This document shows, in pieces, positions 42,378 to 52,122 of a DNA stretch of 64,000 bases; position 1 is the stretch's first letter, and each line of letters opens with the position of its first letter. The notes beneath the pieces are model-generated. The model had not been told where the DNA came from and did no database searches. It saw nothing but the letters and a program-made list of their open reading frames with translations. The position numbers were made by a program, and so were the translations under genes. The DNA is from Gallibacterium melopsittaci (GTDB lineage Bacteria > Pseudomonadota > Gammaproteobacteria > Enterobacterales > Pasteurellaceae): positions 1 through 64,000 of the forward strand of contig NZ_JBHLWA010000004.1 of the NCBI RefSeq assembly GCF_042433085.1. The letters are read 5' to 3'.

Positions 42378-44222
42378 TCACATAAATGAATCCTGATCAC
42401 GCAATAGATGCACATTTCCTTTACGGCGTAAAAAACCTGAGCGATCAAAGTATTCGATTAATTGTACCGTTAGTTTGCGCCCAAATTGGAAATGATCACG
42501 CACCTCATTCACTGAGATTTCTCCATGTTGTAAGAGATATTGTTTTAGCCATGCAGCAAATTGTTGGATATCTTCTTGACGGAAAAATCTATCCTTAACA
42601 ATCGGCATTAGTAACCCCATTTTGCCCGCTTTATACATAAAACGGCGCATTTCATCTTCATCAATCGCCAACGTTGTTGCCATATCTCGTACCCAGATGG
42701 GTTGATTGGTTTTGGCAAATTCAGCTGCTACCGCTTTCCATAATACCTCTTCTGCTGCAGAGAAGGTAATTTGATGTTCTGGTAGATGTAACCATCCATT
42801 CGTTTGACGCAGCTGTTTGGCAGCAATTAACTGTTCAATAAAATGGAACATTAATGGCATAGGTTGCGTTAACACTGACATTCGCCATAAACGTGCTTTA
42901 CTTACACCTAACTGATCTTGATGTTGCTGGTGGAATGTCGCTAATGCGGAAAGCATTAATTTTTGTTGATACTGTTGGTAATTGGAAGAATAAATCCATT
43001 CACGATAGCTCTGTAACTTTTCTTGTTGCTGTAATTGTGCAAGCTGCTCGGCAGTTAATTGTTCTATCCATTGAATTTGTGCTACTGGCAAGGCTTGTTG
43101 CTGTAAATAATGACCAATTCTCTGCCCTGCGTTTGAACTCATTAATAATTTTTGTAAATAGGCAAAACGTTCTGGCGTGCGTTTATAACGTTTTGGCGAG
43201 TTGATTTCTAAAACCTTTGCACCCGCCAAGGTTTGTTGATCATCACCATTACGTAAAATCAATTTGTCTTCTACCGCCATAAATAAAGGCTGTTCCAAGG
43301 TAACTTCGGCTAAGATGGTTTCAGGTAAGCGCACTAATACCGACAATTTCCCTATCGTATGACGTGCTGCATGATAAATATGAACAGCTTGATTATCGTT
43401 AATTGGTTGCGCAGTTTGTAGGGTAACAGTTATTCTGTCTGTCGCATAACATGTTGTTAACCCACTTAACCAATCCCCTCGTGTTATCGCTTCTTTATCC
43501 AATTCTGTCGCTAAATTTAAAGCGACTCGTTGCCCTGCAATCCCTTGTTCTGCTGGTTGATTTTGTGCATGGATCCCTTTGATTCGAACCGTTTGTTGCG
43601 TTGCAGAAAGATAAACTTCATCACCAACTTTTACCTTGCCACTAAAAACCGTTCCCGTAACCACCAATCCTGAACCTTTTACATTAAATACTCGGTCAAT
43701 CGCATAACGGAAAGGTTTATCTTGTGTTGCTACATTGGTTAATTGGCTAAGATAATGACGCAATTTATCAATACCTTCCCCTGTTGTGGCAGAGGTAATG
43801 AAATAAGGCGTTTGTAATAAAAACGGATATTGCTGCTCGATCTGTTGTAATAATTGTGAGAGTTGAAATGATTCAACACGATCGGCTTTAGTGATCACTA
43901 AGATGATTTGTTTAAATTGTAGGAGTTTTAAAATATTAAGATGTTCAATCGTTTGAGGTTTGATGCCCTCATCTGCTGCCACCATTAACATGGCATAATC
44001 GACACCACCTAAGCCAGCTAACATATTGGAGAGAAATTTTTCGTGTCCAGGCACATCAATAAACCCTAATACCTTATCCTCTATTGGTAAATAAGCATAA
44101 CCCAGATCGATTGTCATACCTCGTTTTTTTTCTTCTGGTAAGCGATCAGCATTCGTGCCTGTTAAGGCTTGTAATAGGGTAGTTTTTCCGTGATCAACAT
44201 GACCTGCTGTAACAATAATCAT
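42378..44222 (-). CDS. selB: Selenocysteine-specific elongation factor SelB
   Basis: Delivers selenocysteyl-tRNA to UGA codons carrying a SECIS hairpin. This 614-residue protein has G1 GHVDHGKTT, G2-region RGMTIDLGYA, G3 DVPGHEKF and G4 TKAD, then EF-Tu-like barrels and four C-terminal winged-helix domains that bind SECIS RNA. It overlaps selA by four bases. Its presence implies at least one selenoprotein (probably formate dehydrogenase) outside the window. Confidence 0.96.
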   Translation of the reverse strand: MIIVTAGHVDHGKTTLLQALTGTNADRLPEEKKRGMTIDLGYAYLPIEDKVLGFIDVPGHEKFLSNMLAGLGGVDYAMLMVAADEGIKPQTIEHLNILKLLQFKQIILVITKADRVESFQLSQLLQQIEQQYPFLLQTPYFITSATTGEGIDKLRHYLSQLTNVATQDKPFRYAIDRVFNVKGSGLVVTGTVFSGKVKVGDEVYLSATQQTVRIKGIHAQNQPAEQGIAGQRVALNLATELDKEAITRGDWLSGLTTCYATDRITVTLQTAQPINDNQAVHIYHAARHTIGKLSVLVRLPETILAEVTLEQPLFMAVEDKLILRNGDDQQTLAGAKVLEINSPKRYKRTPERFAYLQKLLMSSNAGQRIGHYLQQQALPVAQIQWIEQLTAEQLAQLQQQEKLQSYREWIYSSNYQQYQQKLMLSALATFHQQHQDQLGVSKARLWRMSVLTQPMPLMFHFIEQLIAAKQLRQTNGWLHLPEHQITFSAAEEVLWKAVAAEFAKTNQPIWVRDMATTLAIDEDEMRRFMYKAGKMGLLMPIVKDRFFRQEDIQQFAAWLKQYLLQHGEISVNEVRDHFQFGRKLTVQLIEYFDRSGFLRRKGNVHLLRDQDSFM

Positions 44223-45610
44223 AATTCGTTCACCGTTGTTAAAAGTGTTGCTAAATTGGCAACGCTACGTAAATCTAGCCAAATTTTATCTGCTTCAATT
44301 CTGCCAATAATCGGTTGTGATAAGGCTTTAAATTGGGCGACTAAGCGATAGAGATCCTCAGCTTTACCACTTTTTGCTTGTAACGTTACTGCACAAGAAG
44401 GGATTTTTGCAGTAGGTTGTGAACCACTACCAATTTGTGCATAACTTGTTTCCACTTGAATGATAAAGCCTGCTGCGAGCTTGTGTTGTAATGCTTGTTG
44501 TAATTGTTCTGCTTGTTGCTGGAGAGTAGTGAGATCTTGAGTTAAGGCGTGCAACGTTGGTAAGGTGTGCGTCAAATTTTCAGGTTCTAAATAAAGACGC
44601 AATGTTGCTTCTAAACCGCTCAAAATCACTTTATCGCAACGTAAGACACGTTTGAGAGGATGGTGTTGTAATTGATCGATTAATGCTTGCTTCCCAACAA
44701 TAATACCTACTTGTGGACCACCCAATAATTTATCGCCAGAAAAAGAGATTAAATCTACGCCCGCCGCAACTTTTGCTTGAACTTGTGGTTCGCAAGGTAA
44801 GCCATATTGGCGAAAATCAATTAATGCACCACTGCCTAAATCCGTAATAACGGGAATATTTTTTTCTCGTCCAAGTTCAACTAATTCTTCTTCACTGACA
44901 CTCGCAGTAAAACCCATAATTTGATAGTTGCTACTATGTACTTTTAATAATAACGCCGTATTTTCATTAATTGCTTGTGCATAATCACGTAAATGGGTGC
45001 GGTTAGTCGTACCAATCTCGACTAATTTACAACCAGCTTGCGCCATAATATCGGGAATACGGAATGCACCACCTATTTCAATCAGTTCACCACGAGAGAT
45101 AATCACTTCTTTGCCTTGTGCAAAAGTGGCTAACATTAATAACACCGCAGCGGCATTATTATTGACCACACAAGCCGCTTCTGCGCCAGTTAAGCGAGCG
45201 ATTAACTCACTAATCGCTTGATCACGATGTCCACGTTTCCCTTGGGCTAAATCAAATTCAAGTGCAACATTTTGTTGCATAGCGTGTAATGCCGCTTGTT
45301 GTGCCGTTTCTGCCCAAATTGCACGTCCAAGATTCGTATGCAACACCGTACCAGTAAGATTATGTACTGGCTGGATCTTAACTTGGCGTTGCTGTTGTAG
45401 TTGTTGCTCAATATATTGAATAAAATCTGTGTCTGTCTGACAGAAATGCGGTAATTGCTGCTGTTGTTTAATGAAATCACGTGCGAGTTGTAACTGTTCA
45501 CGCATCATTTGTACCACGGCACTATGCCCAAAGGTAACGACTAAATCTGAACCTAATTCTGTTTTTAATAAACGGTCAATAGCTGGAAGTTGGCGATACA
45601 ACGCAGACAT
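44219..45610 (-). CDS. selA: L-seryl-tRNA(Sec) selenium transferase SelA
   Basis: PLP enzyme that turns seryl-tRNA-Sec into selenocysteyl-tRNA-Sec. The 463 residues include NLTGTVLHTNLGRA, VVNNNAAAVLL and the PLP lysine in SFSGDKLLGGPQ. It is first in the selA-selB operon and is divergent from selC, placing tRNA, charging enzyme and elongation factor together. Confidence 0.97.
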   Translation of the reverse strand: MSALYRQLPAIDRLLKTELGSDLVVTFGHSAVVQMMREQLQLARDFIKQQQQLPHFCQTDTDFIQYIEQQLQQQRQVKIQPVHNLTGTVLHTNLGRAIWAETAQQAALHAMQQNVALEFDLAQGKRGHRDQAISELIARLTGAEAACVVNNNAAAVLLMLATFAQGKEVIISRGELIEIGGAFRIPDIMAQAGCKLVEIGTTNRTHLRDYAQAINENTALLLKVHSSNYQIMGFTASVSEEELVELGREKNIPVITDLGSGALIDFRQYGLPCEPQVQAKVAAGVDLISFSGDKLLGGPQVGIIVGKQALIDQLQHHPLKRVLRCDKVILSGLEATLRLYLEPENLTHTLPTLHALTQDLTTLQQQAEQLQQALQHKLAAGFIIQVETSYAQIGSGSQPTAKIPSCAVTLQAKSGKAEDLYRLVAQFKALSQPIIGRIEADKIWLDLRSVANLATLLTTVNEL

Positions 45611-45738
45611 AACGAATTCCTAATAATGAAGTGTGCGATAAATAATACTGTTTTTATCGAAAAAATTCAGTAAAATGAACCCGCTTTTTATGCCATATCC
45701 TGATTTATGTAGGGTATCATTTAAAAATCATCATTTAT

Positions 45739-45833
45739 GGAAGGTCGTCGTTTCCGGTGAGGCGGCAGGACTTCAAATCCTGTTAAGGCTGCCAGCAGTC
45801 TTGGGTGGGTTCAACTCCCATGACCTTCCGCCA
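45739..45833 (+). tRNA. selC: tRNA-Sec (UCA anticodon)
   Basis: A 95-nt tRNA including encoded CCA, the same length as E. coli selC. The acceptor arms begin GGAAGGTC and end GACCTTCC-G-CCA, the anticodon loop is CTTCAAA with TCA at 45773-45775, and a long variable arm follows (CTGCCAGCAG region). It lies opposite selA. Confidence 0.97.
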
Positions 45834-45912
45834 GCTATTAAAGTATCAACTCTCCTTCATTCTATATTAGTCCCTTTAAATAATATTGATATTGAATACT
45901 TTTAAAAATAAA

Positions 45913-45940
45913 CAGCTATTTTCCCTAAAAAAAATAGCTG
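45913..45940. terminator. hairpin downstream of selC
   Basis: CAGCTATTTT (45913-45922) and AAAATAGCTG (45931-45940) are exact inverted repeats. There is no T-run on the plus strand, so its use as selC terminator is uncertain; leftward it is followed by T-rich DNA. The rest of 45834-46052 shows no gene. Confidence 0.4.
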
Positions 45941-46052
45941 CCACTTAAACACAGAATGAATGAGTAATCTAATTTTTATTATTTAATGATGCTCTATTTA
46001 TACTTACCTCCTTTATATCGTTGATATTAATTTATTAAAAACTCTCTTTTTA

Positions 46053-46574
46053 CTAATTTTTAATTGTTTTTGCACTACGCACAATGCCATCTAGCCACTC
46101 TTGATGTCCATTAATCATTGGATTTGGTACAGTAGTAGCTAATTCTTGAGCAGGTTTTCCTTTTTGGGATTCTTGCGTCAGAATACGAACTCGTCCACCC
46201 TCTAAATTCTCGATTAACCACGCATGAATCACATCTAAACGATCATCTTCGCCTTCTGTACCTGCCCAACCGTGCCACGAGATACGTGCTGGTTGACCTG
46301 CTCTTGGTTCAACATATTCAGTAATTTCCGCTTCAATCGGAAAACCAAATGTTTTAAAGAAAAAACGTGCATTAGGATAGAGAGTTGTACCTTGATAATC
46401 ATTATAAAAACGAATATCAGCAATATTGCTGTAATACTGAGGCCAGTATTTACTATCATTTAAATATTGCCAAACATCAGCCGTACTCAACCCAGCAACA
46501 ATCACTTCATTTGAAGAGAAGTTATCGGTAAAACCAGGTGTATAATCTTTTGGCCAATTAATTGAATTTTGCAT
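46053..46574 (-). CDS. SRPBCC (START-like) family protein
   Basis: A 173-residue protein with the pattern of the polyketide-cyclase/START superfamily: an early helix (TADVWQYLNDSKYWPQYYSNI), antiparallel strands (RFFFKTFGFPIEAEITEYVEP) and a long C-terminal helix with WLDGIVRSAKTI. Such proteins bind hydrophobic ligands. It is divergent from a LysR regulator that presumably controls it. No signal peptide or membrane segment is visible. The ligand is unknown. Confidence 0.78.
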   Translation of the reverse strand: MQNSINWPKDYTPGFTDNFSSNEVIVAGLSTADVWQYLNDSKYWPQYYSNIADIRFYNDYQGTTLYPNARFFFKTFGFPIEAEITEYVEPRAGQPARISWHGWAGTEGEDDRLDVIHAWLIENLEGGRVRILTQESQKGKPAQELATTVPNPMINGHQEWLDGIVRSAKTIKN

Positions 46575-46665
46575 AAAACTCCTTTTCTAGCTAAAACTAA
46601 TCTATGCTTTGCTCAGTATAATCAAGCCTAAAATACAAGTTAAATTAGTTCTCAATATATTTAGT

Positions 46666-46695
46666 ATCACTTCTAATGATATTAACGATAGTGAT
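46666..46695. promoter_or_regulatory. possible LysR binding site
   Basis: ATCACT (46666-46671) and AGTGAT (46690-46695) form an inverted repeat around an AT-rich 18-bp centre in the divergent SRPBCC/LysR intergenic region, 12 bases before the regulator start. Spacing is compatible with LysR-type autoregulation. Confidence 0.35.
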
Positions 46696-46707
46696 TAAGA
46701 GGTCATA

Positions 46708-47607
46708 ATGAAAAATTTGCGAACACTCGATTTGAATCTACTTAAAGTGTTTAATACCTTAATTGAAGAAAAAAGTGTAAGTAAAGCAGCACAAAAATTA
46801 TCTGTAACCCAGCCAGCAATGAGTGGAGCATTAATGCGTTTACGGGAAAGTTTTGATGATCCACTATTTGTTAGAGTCCAGAGAGGCGTACAGCCAACCA
46901 ATCGAGCATTAGAATTAGCACCTAAGGTGAAAAATATTTTATCTGAAGCAGAATTATTACTACAGCCAACCAATTTTGATCCTAAAACAGCAGAAATGAC
47001 AGTACGATTTGTTTGTACCGATTATTCAATGCGTGCAGTAATCGTTCCATTCTTACAGTTACTCAAACAACAAGCACCTAATATTAAGGTTGCAGTATTA
47101 GCTATTCTTGATAGCTCAGTTCAAAAACAGTTAGAACAAAATATTATTGATTTTGCTATTGTTACGCCTGATTTTAAAGCACCTGATGTTTATGCTAAAC
47201 ATTTATATGATGAACAATATGTCTGTGCTGTGCGTAGCGATCACCCTATTGCCAAGCAATCAAAACTTTCTCTTAAACAGTTTTGTCAATTAGATCAAGC
47301 CTTGGTTTCTTATTATGGCGGTCATTTTACTGGTATTACGGATGAAGCGCTTACAAAATTAGGTTTAAAAAGAAATGTCGTACTATCCGTTCAAAATTTT
47401 ATTGTATTACCTGAAATATTACAGCATAGCGATTTACTTGCCGTAGTTCCCAAACGCCTAGTAACGAATCTTGACCGAATTAAATTATTTGAACCACCAC
47501 TAGAAATCCAAGGATTTTCAAAGATGCTAGTTTGGCACGAACGTACCCATCGTGATCCAGCATTTCAATGGTTACGCGAGAAAGTAGTTGAGGCTTGTCA
47601 GGATTGA
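46708..47607 (+). CDS. LysR-family transcriptional regulator
   Basis: A 299-residue regulator with an N-terminal winged helix-turn-helix (DLNLLKVFNTLIEEKSVSKAAQKLSVTQPAMSGALMRLRE) and a periplasmic-binding-like effector domain. The NhaR/NodD-like subgroup resemblance (DLNLL start, DPLFVRVQRGVQPT) is clear. AGAGG lies before the start. It is divergent from the SRPBCC gene, its most likely target. Confidence 0.9.
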   Translation: MKNLRTLDLNLLKVFNTLIEEKSVSKAAQKLSVTQPAMSGALMRLRESFDDPLFVRVQRGVQPTNRALELAPKVKNILSEAELLLQPTNFDPKTAEMTVRFVCTDYSMRAVIVPFLQLLKQQAPNIKVAVLAILDSSVQKQLEQNIIDFAIVTPDFKAPDVYAKHLYDEQYVCAVRSDHPIAKQSKLSLKQFCQLDQALVSYYGGHFTGITDEALTKLGLKRNVVLSVQNFIVLPEILQHSDLLAVVPKRLVTNLDRIKLFEPPLEIQGFSKMLVWHERTHRDPAFQWLREKVVEACQD

Positions 47608-47657
47608 AAAATATTGCTTAGTGTTGATGGACACTAAGCAACATCTACAACAAATAG

Positions 47658-49031
47658 TTATTTAATCAACTGCTTCGCTTCGGCAATCGCTTCCGCAACA
47701 CGTTGTGGTGAAACCCCACCTTTCGCACAGCGTTTATTCAAGCAAGATTCTAATGACAAGATGGCATAAACATCTTCACTAATTACATCACTAAAACGTT
47801 TAAATTCGTCAACACGTAACTCTTCTAACGCCTTAGATTTGCTAATTGCATAGACCACCGCTTCGCCAACAATATGGTGTGAATCACGGAATGGAACACC
47901 TTTTGCGACTAAATAGTCTGCTAATTCAGTGGCATTTGAATAACCTTTAAGCGCCGCATTACGTGTTTTTTCATGATGAACTTTAATATCTTCTAATACT
48001 AAAGCTGCCATATCTAAACAAGCGTGCCATGTATCTAACGCATCAAAAATGCCCTCTTTATCCTCTTGCATATCTTTGTTATACGCTAGAGGTAAACCTT
48101 TTACGGTAACTAACATGCCATTTAACGCACCAATGACACGTCCTGCTTTACCACGAATTAATTCGCACGCATCAGGGTTTTTCTTTTGTGGCATTAAAGA
48201 AGAACCTGATGTAACACGATCGGATAATTCTAAGAAGTTAGCTTCACCGCTATTAAAAATAATTAAATCTTCTGCATAGCGAGAAAGATGTACCATACTT
48301 AATGATGCGGTAGCGAGCAATTCAATGATGTGATCACGATCAGAAACACTGTCTAAACTATTGCGTGTTGCACGAGTAAAGCCAAGGTCTTGGGCTAATT
48401 GTTCACGATCCACTGCATAAGCCGTACCTGCTAATGCCCCAGAACCTAAAGGACAGGTATCTAAACGGCGATACGCATCGGCTAAGCGAGAAAAATCACG
48501 TTCTAACATTTCAAAATAAGCCATACACCAATGTGCAAATGAAATTGGCTGAGCCCGTTGTAAATGGGTATAGCCTGGCATCACGGTATTTTGGTTATTT
48601 TCTGCAGTAAAAATAAGCTGACTTTGCAGATGACGAATCGCTTGTTGTAATGAGGTAATCTCTTGTTTACACCATAATTTAATATCTAAGGCAACTTGGT
48701 CATTACGGCTACGGCCAGTGTGCAATTTTTTACCTAAATCGCCAACTTTCTCAATCAGTTTACTTTCAACCCAGCTATGAATGTCTTCCGCATCATCTTG
48801 TAAAATAATTTCTGGATTATTTGTAACTAACTCTTTTAATTCAAGTAATGCAGCTTCAACTTGCTTTTGCTCTGCTGCAGTAAAAACATTTACATTCACT
48901 AATGCTTTCGACCAACCAATTGAGCCGTCAATATCTTGTTGTGCTAAACGATAGTCAAAACGTAATGAATCATTAAAGGTTTTAAAACGTTGATCCGCCG
49001 CTTGAGTAAAGCGACCGCCCCAAAGTGCCAT
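47658..49031 (-). CDS. argH: Argininosuccinate lyase
   Basis: Last step of arginine synthesis: argininosuccinate to arginine and fumarate. The 457 residues contain LWGGRF at the N-terminus, TGRSRNDQVALD, and the signature GSSLMPQKKNPD with the catalytic serine loop. It lies 67 bases after argB with a hairpin between. argG is not in the window. The gene order argC-B-H opposite argE is that of enteric bacteria. Confidence 0.97.
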   Translation of the reverse strand: MALWGGRFTQAADQRFKTFNDSLRFDYRLAQQDIDGSIGWSKALVNVNVFTAAEQKQVEAALLELKELVTNNPEIILQDDAEDIHSWVESKLIEKVGDLGKKLHTGRSRNDQVALDIKLWCKQEITSLQQAIRHLQSQLIFTAENNQNTVMPGYTHLQRAQPISFAHWCMAYFEMLERDFSRLADAYRRLDTCPLGSGALAGTAYAVDREQLAQDLGFTRATRNSLDSVSDRDHIIELLATASLSMVHLSRYAEDLIIFNSGEANFLELSDRVTSGSSLMPQKKNPDACELIRGKAGRVIGALNGMLVTVKGLPLAYNKDMQEDKEGIFDALDTWHACLDMAALVLEDIKVHHEKTRNAALKGYSNATELADYLVAKGVPFRDSHHIVGEAVVYAISKSKALEELRVDEFKRFSDVISEDVYAILSLESCLNKRCAKGGVSPQRVAEAIAEAKQLIK

Positions 49032-49049
49032 AATTACCTCAATAAAAAA

Positions 49050-49075
49050 TGAATCCGCCCATAAAAGGCGGAATT
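49050..49075 (-). other. hairpin between argB and argH
   Basis: On the minus strand CCGCC and GGCGG pair across a short loop, with partial flanking AAT/ATT pairing, followed by CATTTTTTATT. It resembles an intrinsic terminator placed inside the operon, so argH may be partly attenuated. Confidence 0.5.
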
Positions 49076-49098
49076 AAATTAAACAAAAGCCTCTAAAA

Positions 49099-49875
49099 TT
49101 AAGGCTGGATTCTTGTACCAATACGCTGACCTGCGAATAAATCGGCTAACTTATCTGTTTTTTTCCAATTTGCAATTTCCACAGGTTGGTTTAATGCTTG
49201 TGCAGCAACTAATGCTGCTTTGACTTTGACAATCATACCATCTGTAATAACTTGATCATCTATTAATTGTTGAATTTGTGATGAATTTAACGCTGGAATT
49301 AGATTTTTTTGTTTATCTAAAACACCATCAACATCAGACAACATAACTAATTCACCTTGCAATAGTGTCGCAATTGCCGTTGCTGCTTGATCGGCATTCA
49401 CATTCATTAATCGTCCTTTTTCATCAATCGCAATCGAACTGATAATCGGTAAAAATCCACTTTGCAATAAACTGGTTAATAATGTTTGTTGTGCAGGTGC
49501 GACGTTTGCGACATGACCTAACTCAGGATCGAGCTGTGTTGCTACAGTTAAATCACCATCGCCTAAACTGAACCCAACTGCATTTAATCCAGCGACTTTT
49601 GCAGTAGCAACTAATTTTTTGTTAGCGATACCTGCTAATGCACCAGTAATAATTTCTACTTGATCAGGTGGAGTAATGCGTAATCCTTGCTTTTTGCGTA
49701 CTGGCAGTTGCAAACGTTGCATTAATTCATCAACGATACAGCCCCCACCATGCACAATGACAATATCTCGTTGTTGTGTTTGCTTAAATTCGGCTAGTGT
49801 AGTGACTAAATTCTGCATTGCTTGTGGGGTATCTAATAATGCACCACCCACTTTAATAATTAACGGTTTCATCAT
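49099..49875 (-). CDS. argB: Acetylglutamate kinase
   Basis: Second step of arginine synthesis. The 258 residues of the amino-acid kinase fold include IIKVGGALL, VIVHGGGCIVDELM and LMNVNADQAATAIA, close to E. coli ArgB. It overlaps the argC stop by one base. ArgR control is expected from the ARG boxes upstream of argC. Confidence 0.96.
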   Translation of the reverse strand: MMKPLIIKVGGALLDTPQAMQNLVTTLAEFKQTQQRDIVIVHGGGCIVDELMQRLQLPVRKKQGLRITPPDQVEIITGALAGIANKKLVATAKVAGLNAVGFSLGDGDLTVATQLDPELGHVANVAPAQQTLLTSLLQSGFLPIISSIAIDEKGRLMNVNADQAATAIATLLQGELVMLSDVDGVLDKQKNLIPALNSSQIQQLIDDQVITDGMIVKVKAALVAAQALNQPVEIANWKKTDKLADLFAGQRIGTRIQP

Positions 49876-50882
49876 TAAATTAATCCTAAAATCGGGTCAA
49901 AGCCATAACGAATATTGGCACATTGTACCGCTTGTGCTGCTGCACCTTTCAATAAATTATCCTCTGCACCAACGACAATAATATGTTGATCTTTAATTGC
50001 AAATGCAATATCGCAATATGGGGTAAATTCAACCGCTTTAATGCTTGGGAAACCTTGCTCATACAATCTAACCAAAGGTTTATCTTGATAGGCCTGTGTA
50101 AAGGCAGCTTGAACTTGTTCTGCTGTTATTCCTGCTTTTAATTTTGCAGTAATGGTTGCCAAAATTCCACGTTTAAAATTACCTAAATGCGGGGTGAAAA
50201 TGACTTCACGTCCAAGATGAGTGGCAATTTCTGGTTGATGACGATGAGTGAATACACCATAAGGATTTAAACTCACTTCACAGAAACTCGTGGTTAAACT
50301 TGCTTTACGACCTGCACCACTTACCCCACTCACTGCATTAATGACGGGGAGTTGTCCCTCATCTAATAAATCATTGATAATTAAAGGTTTTAGACAAAGT
50401 TGTGAAACCGTAGGATAACAGCCTGCCACAGCGATTAAATCTGATTGTTTGATTTTGGCTTCATTCCATTCAGCTAATCCATAAACCGCCTTTGCTAATA
50501 AATCAGGGTATTGATGCTCAAAGCCATAATATTTTGTATAAAACTCAGCTTGATTAACACGATAGGCGCCAGAAAGATCGAACACTTTGCATTGATTTGC
50601 TAAGAAAATTGGTGCAAGTTGATGGCTTACTTCATGTGCCGTAGCTAGAAAGACACAATCTGCTGTTTTAGCTAATGAGTTTAGATCGTCTGGTAAAGGT
50701 TGGAGTGGGAGTTCAACAAGACTTTTTAGTTGTGGATAAATCTCAGAAATAGGTTTATCTTTATCCAGACTATTTGCCGAAACATATAGCCCACAGAGTT
50801 CAAAATTAGGGTGTTTGGTAAGAATTTTTGCGAGTTCTGCACCTGTGTAGCCACTCGCACCGATGATAAGTGTTTTTAGCAT
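49875..50882 (-). CDS. argC: N-acetyl-gamma-glutamyl-phosphate reductase
   Basis: Third step of arginine synthesis. The 335 residues show the NADP loop GASGYTGAELAKIL, the catalytic cysteine in VAGCYPTVSQL and the HRHQPEI motif. It heads argC-argB-argH on the minus strand, divergent from argE with two ARG boxes in the shared 80-bp promoter region. Confidence 0.97.
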   Translation of the reverse strand: MLKTLIIGASGYTGAELAKILTKHPNFELCGLYVSANSLDKDKPISEIYPQLKSLVELPLQPLPDDLNSLAKTADCVFLATAHEVSHQLAPIFLANQCKVFDLSGAYRVNQAEFYTKYYGFEHQYPDLLAKAVYGLAEWNEAKIKQSDLIAVAGCYPTVSQLCLKPLIINDLLDEGQLPVINAVSGVSGAGRKASLTTSFCEVSLNPYGVFTHRHQPEIATHLGREVIFTPHLGNFKRGILATITAKLKAGITAEQVQAAFTQAYQDKPLVRLYEQGFPSIKAVEFTPYCDIAFAIKDQHIIVVGAEDNLLKGAAAQAVQCANIRYGFDPILGLI

Positions 50883-50895
50883 AACAGATAAAAAT

Positions 50896-50934
50896 AGTGA
50901 TTAATTATGCTAATATTTTGCATAATTATTTTAT
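50896..50934. promoter_or_regulatory. pair of ARG boxes (ArgR operator)
   Basis: Two 18-bp sequences, AGTGATTAATTATGCTAA (50896-50913) and TTTGCATAATTATTTTAT (50917-50934), resemble the ARG box core TGAAT-WWWW-ATTCA and are separated by exactly 3 bp, the spacing of E. coli operators. They lie in the argC/argE divergent promoter. Confidence 0.75.
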
Positions 50935-50962
50935 TTAAATCAATGTTTATTTTGAGGTACTT

Positions 50963-52111
50963 ATGGCAAATCTTCCAGATTTTCTCTCTTTATATTCACA
51001 ACTTATCGAAATCCCAACCATTAGTAGTACAGATAATCCTCAATTAGATCATAGTAATAAACCTTTAATCGAAAAATTAGCTAACTGGCTAACAGATCTT
51101 GGTTTTAAAGTAGATATTTTGCCAATTAAAGGTTCTAACAATAAATACAATTTGTTAGCAACTTATGGCAGTGGCGAAGGTGGTTTATTGTTAGCAGGTC
51201 ATACCGATACCGTCCCTTTTGACGCAGGAGGTTGGCAATTTGATCCCTTTAAATTAACCGAAAAAGAAGGGTGTTTTTATGGTTTAGGTTCAGCCGATAT
51301 GAAAGGCTTCTTTGCTTTTATTGTAGATACCTTGCGTACAATGGATTTAACCAAATTACAAAAACCATTACGCATTTTAGCGACGGCCGATGAAGAAACC
51401 ACTATGTTAGGAGCAAGAACCTTTGCACAACACGCCGAGATTCGCCCTGATTGCGCCATTATTGGTGAGCCAACTTCCCTACAACCAGTGCGGGCACATA
51501 AAGGACATTTTGGTGATGCAGTTACCGTAATTGGACGTTCTGGTCACTCCAGTGATCCAGATAAAGGAATTAATGCGATTGAAATTATGCATCAAGCCAC
51601 TACCCATTTAATGCAATTACGCAATGAATTAAAAACAAAATTCCATAATGATTTCTTTGCCGTCCCTTATCCAACAATGAACTTTGGTTCAATTCATGGT
51701 GGTGATGCAGTAAACCGAATCTGTGGATGTTGTGAATTACAATTTGATATTCGTCCACTACCGAATATGGGATTAGAATCATTAGATGAAATGATTCAAG
51801 AAAAATTGCAACCACTCTTTGAACAATATGGTGATCTCATTCAAGTGAAACATCTACACGATGGTATTCCAGGTTATGAGTGCTCTCACACAGCAGAAAT
51901 TGTTGCGGTGGTCGAAAAACTATTAGGTAAACCTTGTGTTTCAGCAAATTACTGTACTGAAGCACCATTTATCCAACAGCTTTGTCCTACATTAGTGTTA
52001 GGCCCTGGTTCTATCGAACAAGCACATCAACCTGATGAGTTTTTAGCTGCAGAATTTATTCAGCCAACACGAGATTTATTGAAAAAATTAGTCCAACATT
52101 TTTGTGCATAA
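50963..52111 (+). CDS. argE: Acetylornithine deacetylase
   Basis: Zinc peptidase-family enzyme that frees ornithine from N-acetylornithine. The 382 residues contain AGHTDTVPFD (metal His and catalytic Asp), GLGSADMKGFFA, ATADEETTMLG (catalytic Glu) and GPGSIEQAHQPDE near the end. It is divergent from argCBH, sharing the ARG-box region. GAGG lies before the start codon. Confidence 0.96.
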   Translation: MANLPDFLSLYSQLIEIPTISSTDNPQLDHSNKPLIEKLANWLTDLGFKVDILPIKGSNNKYNLLATYGSGEGGLLLAGHTDTVPFDAGGWQFDPFKLTEKEGCFYGLGSADMKGFFAFIVDTLRTMDLTKLQKPLRILATADEETTMLGARTFAQHAEIRPDCAIIGEPTSLQPVRAHKGHFGDAVTVIGRSGHSSDPDKGINAIEIMHQATTHLMQLRNELKTKFHNDFFAVPYPTMNFGSIHGGDAVNRICGCCELQFDIRPLPNMGLESLDEMIQEKLQPLFEQYGDLIQVKHLHDGIPGYECSHTAEIVAVVEKLLGKPCVSANYCTEAPFIQQLCPTLVLGPGSIEQAHQPDEFLAAEFIQPTRDLLKKLVQHFCA

Positions 52112-52122
52112 TTTCTCCATTT

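Noticed and set aside
45675..45905. Open frame overlapping the selC region
   Set aside because: It covers the tRNA-Sec gene, which is unmistakable by its length, UCA anticodon and long variable arm.
45834..46052. selC as an insertion site for a mobile element
   Set aside because: No integrase, no repeat of the tRNA 3' end and only about 220 bases before the next ordinary gene.
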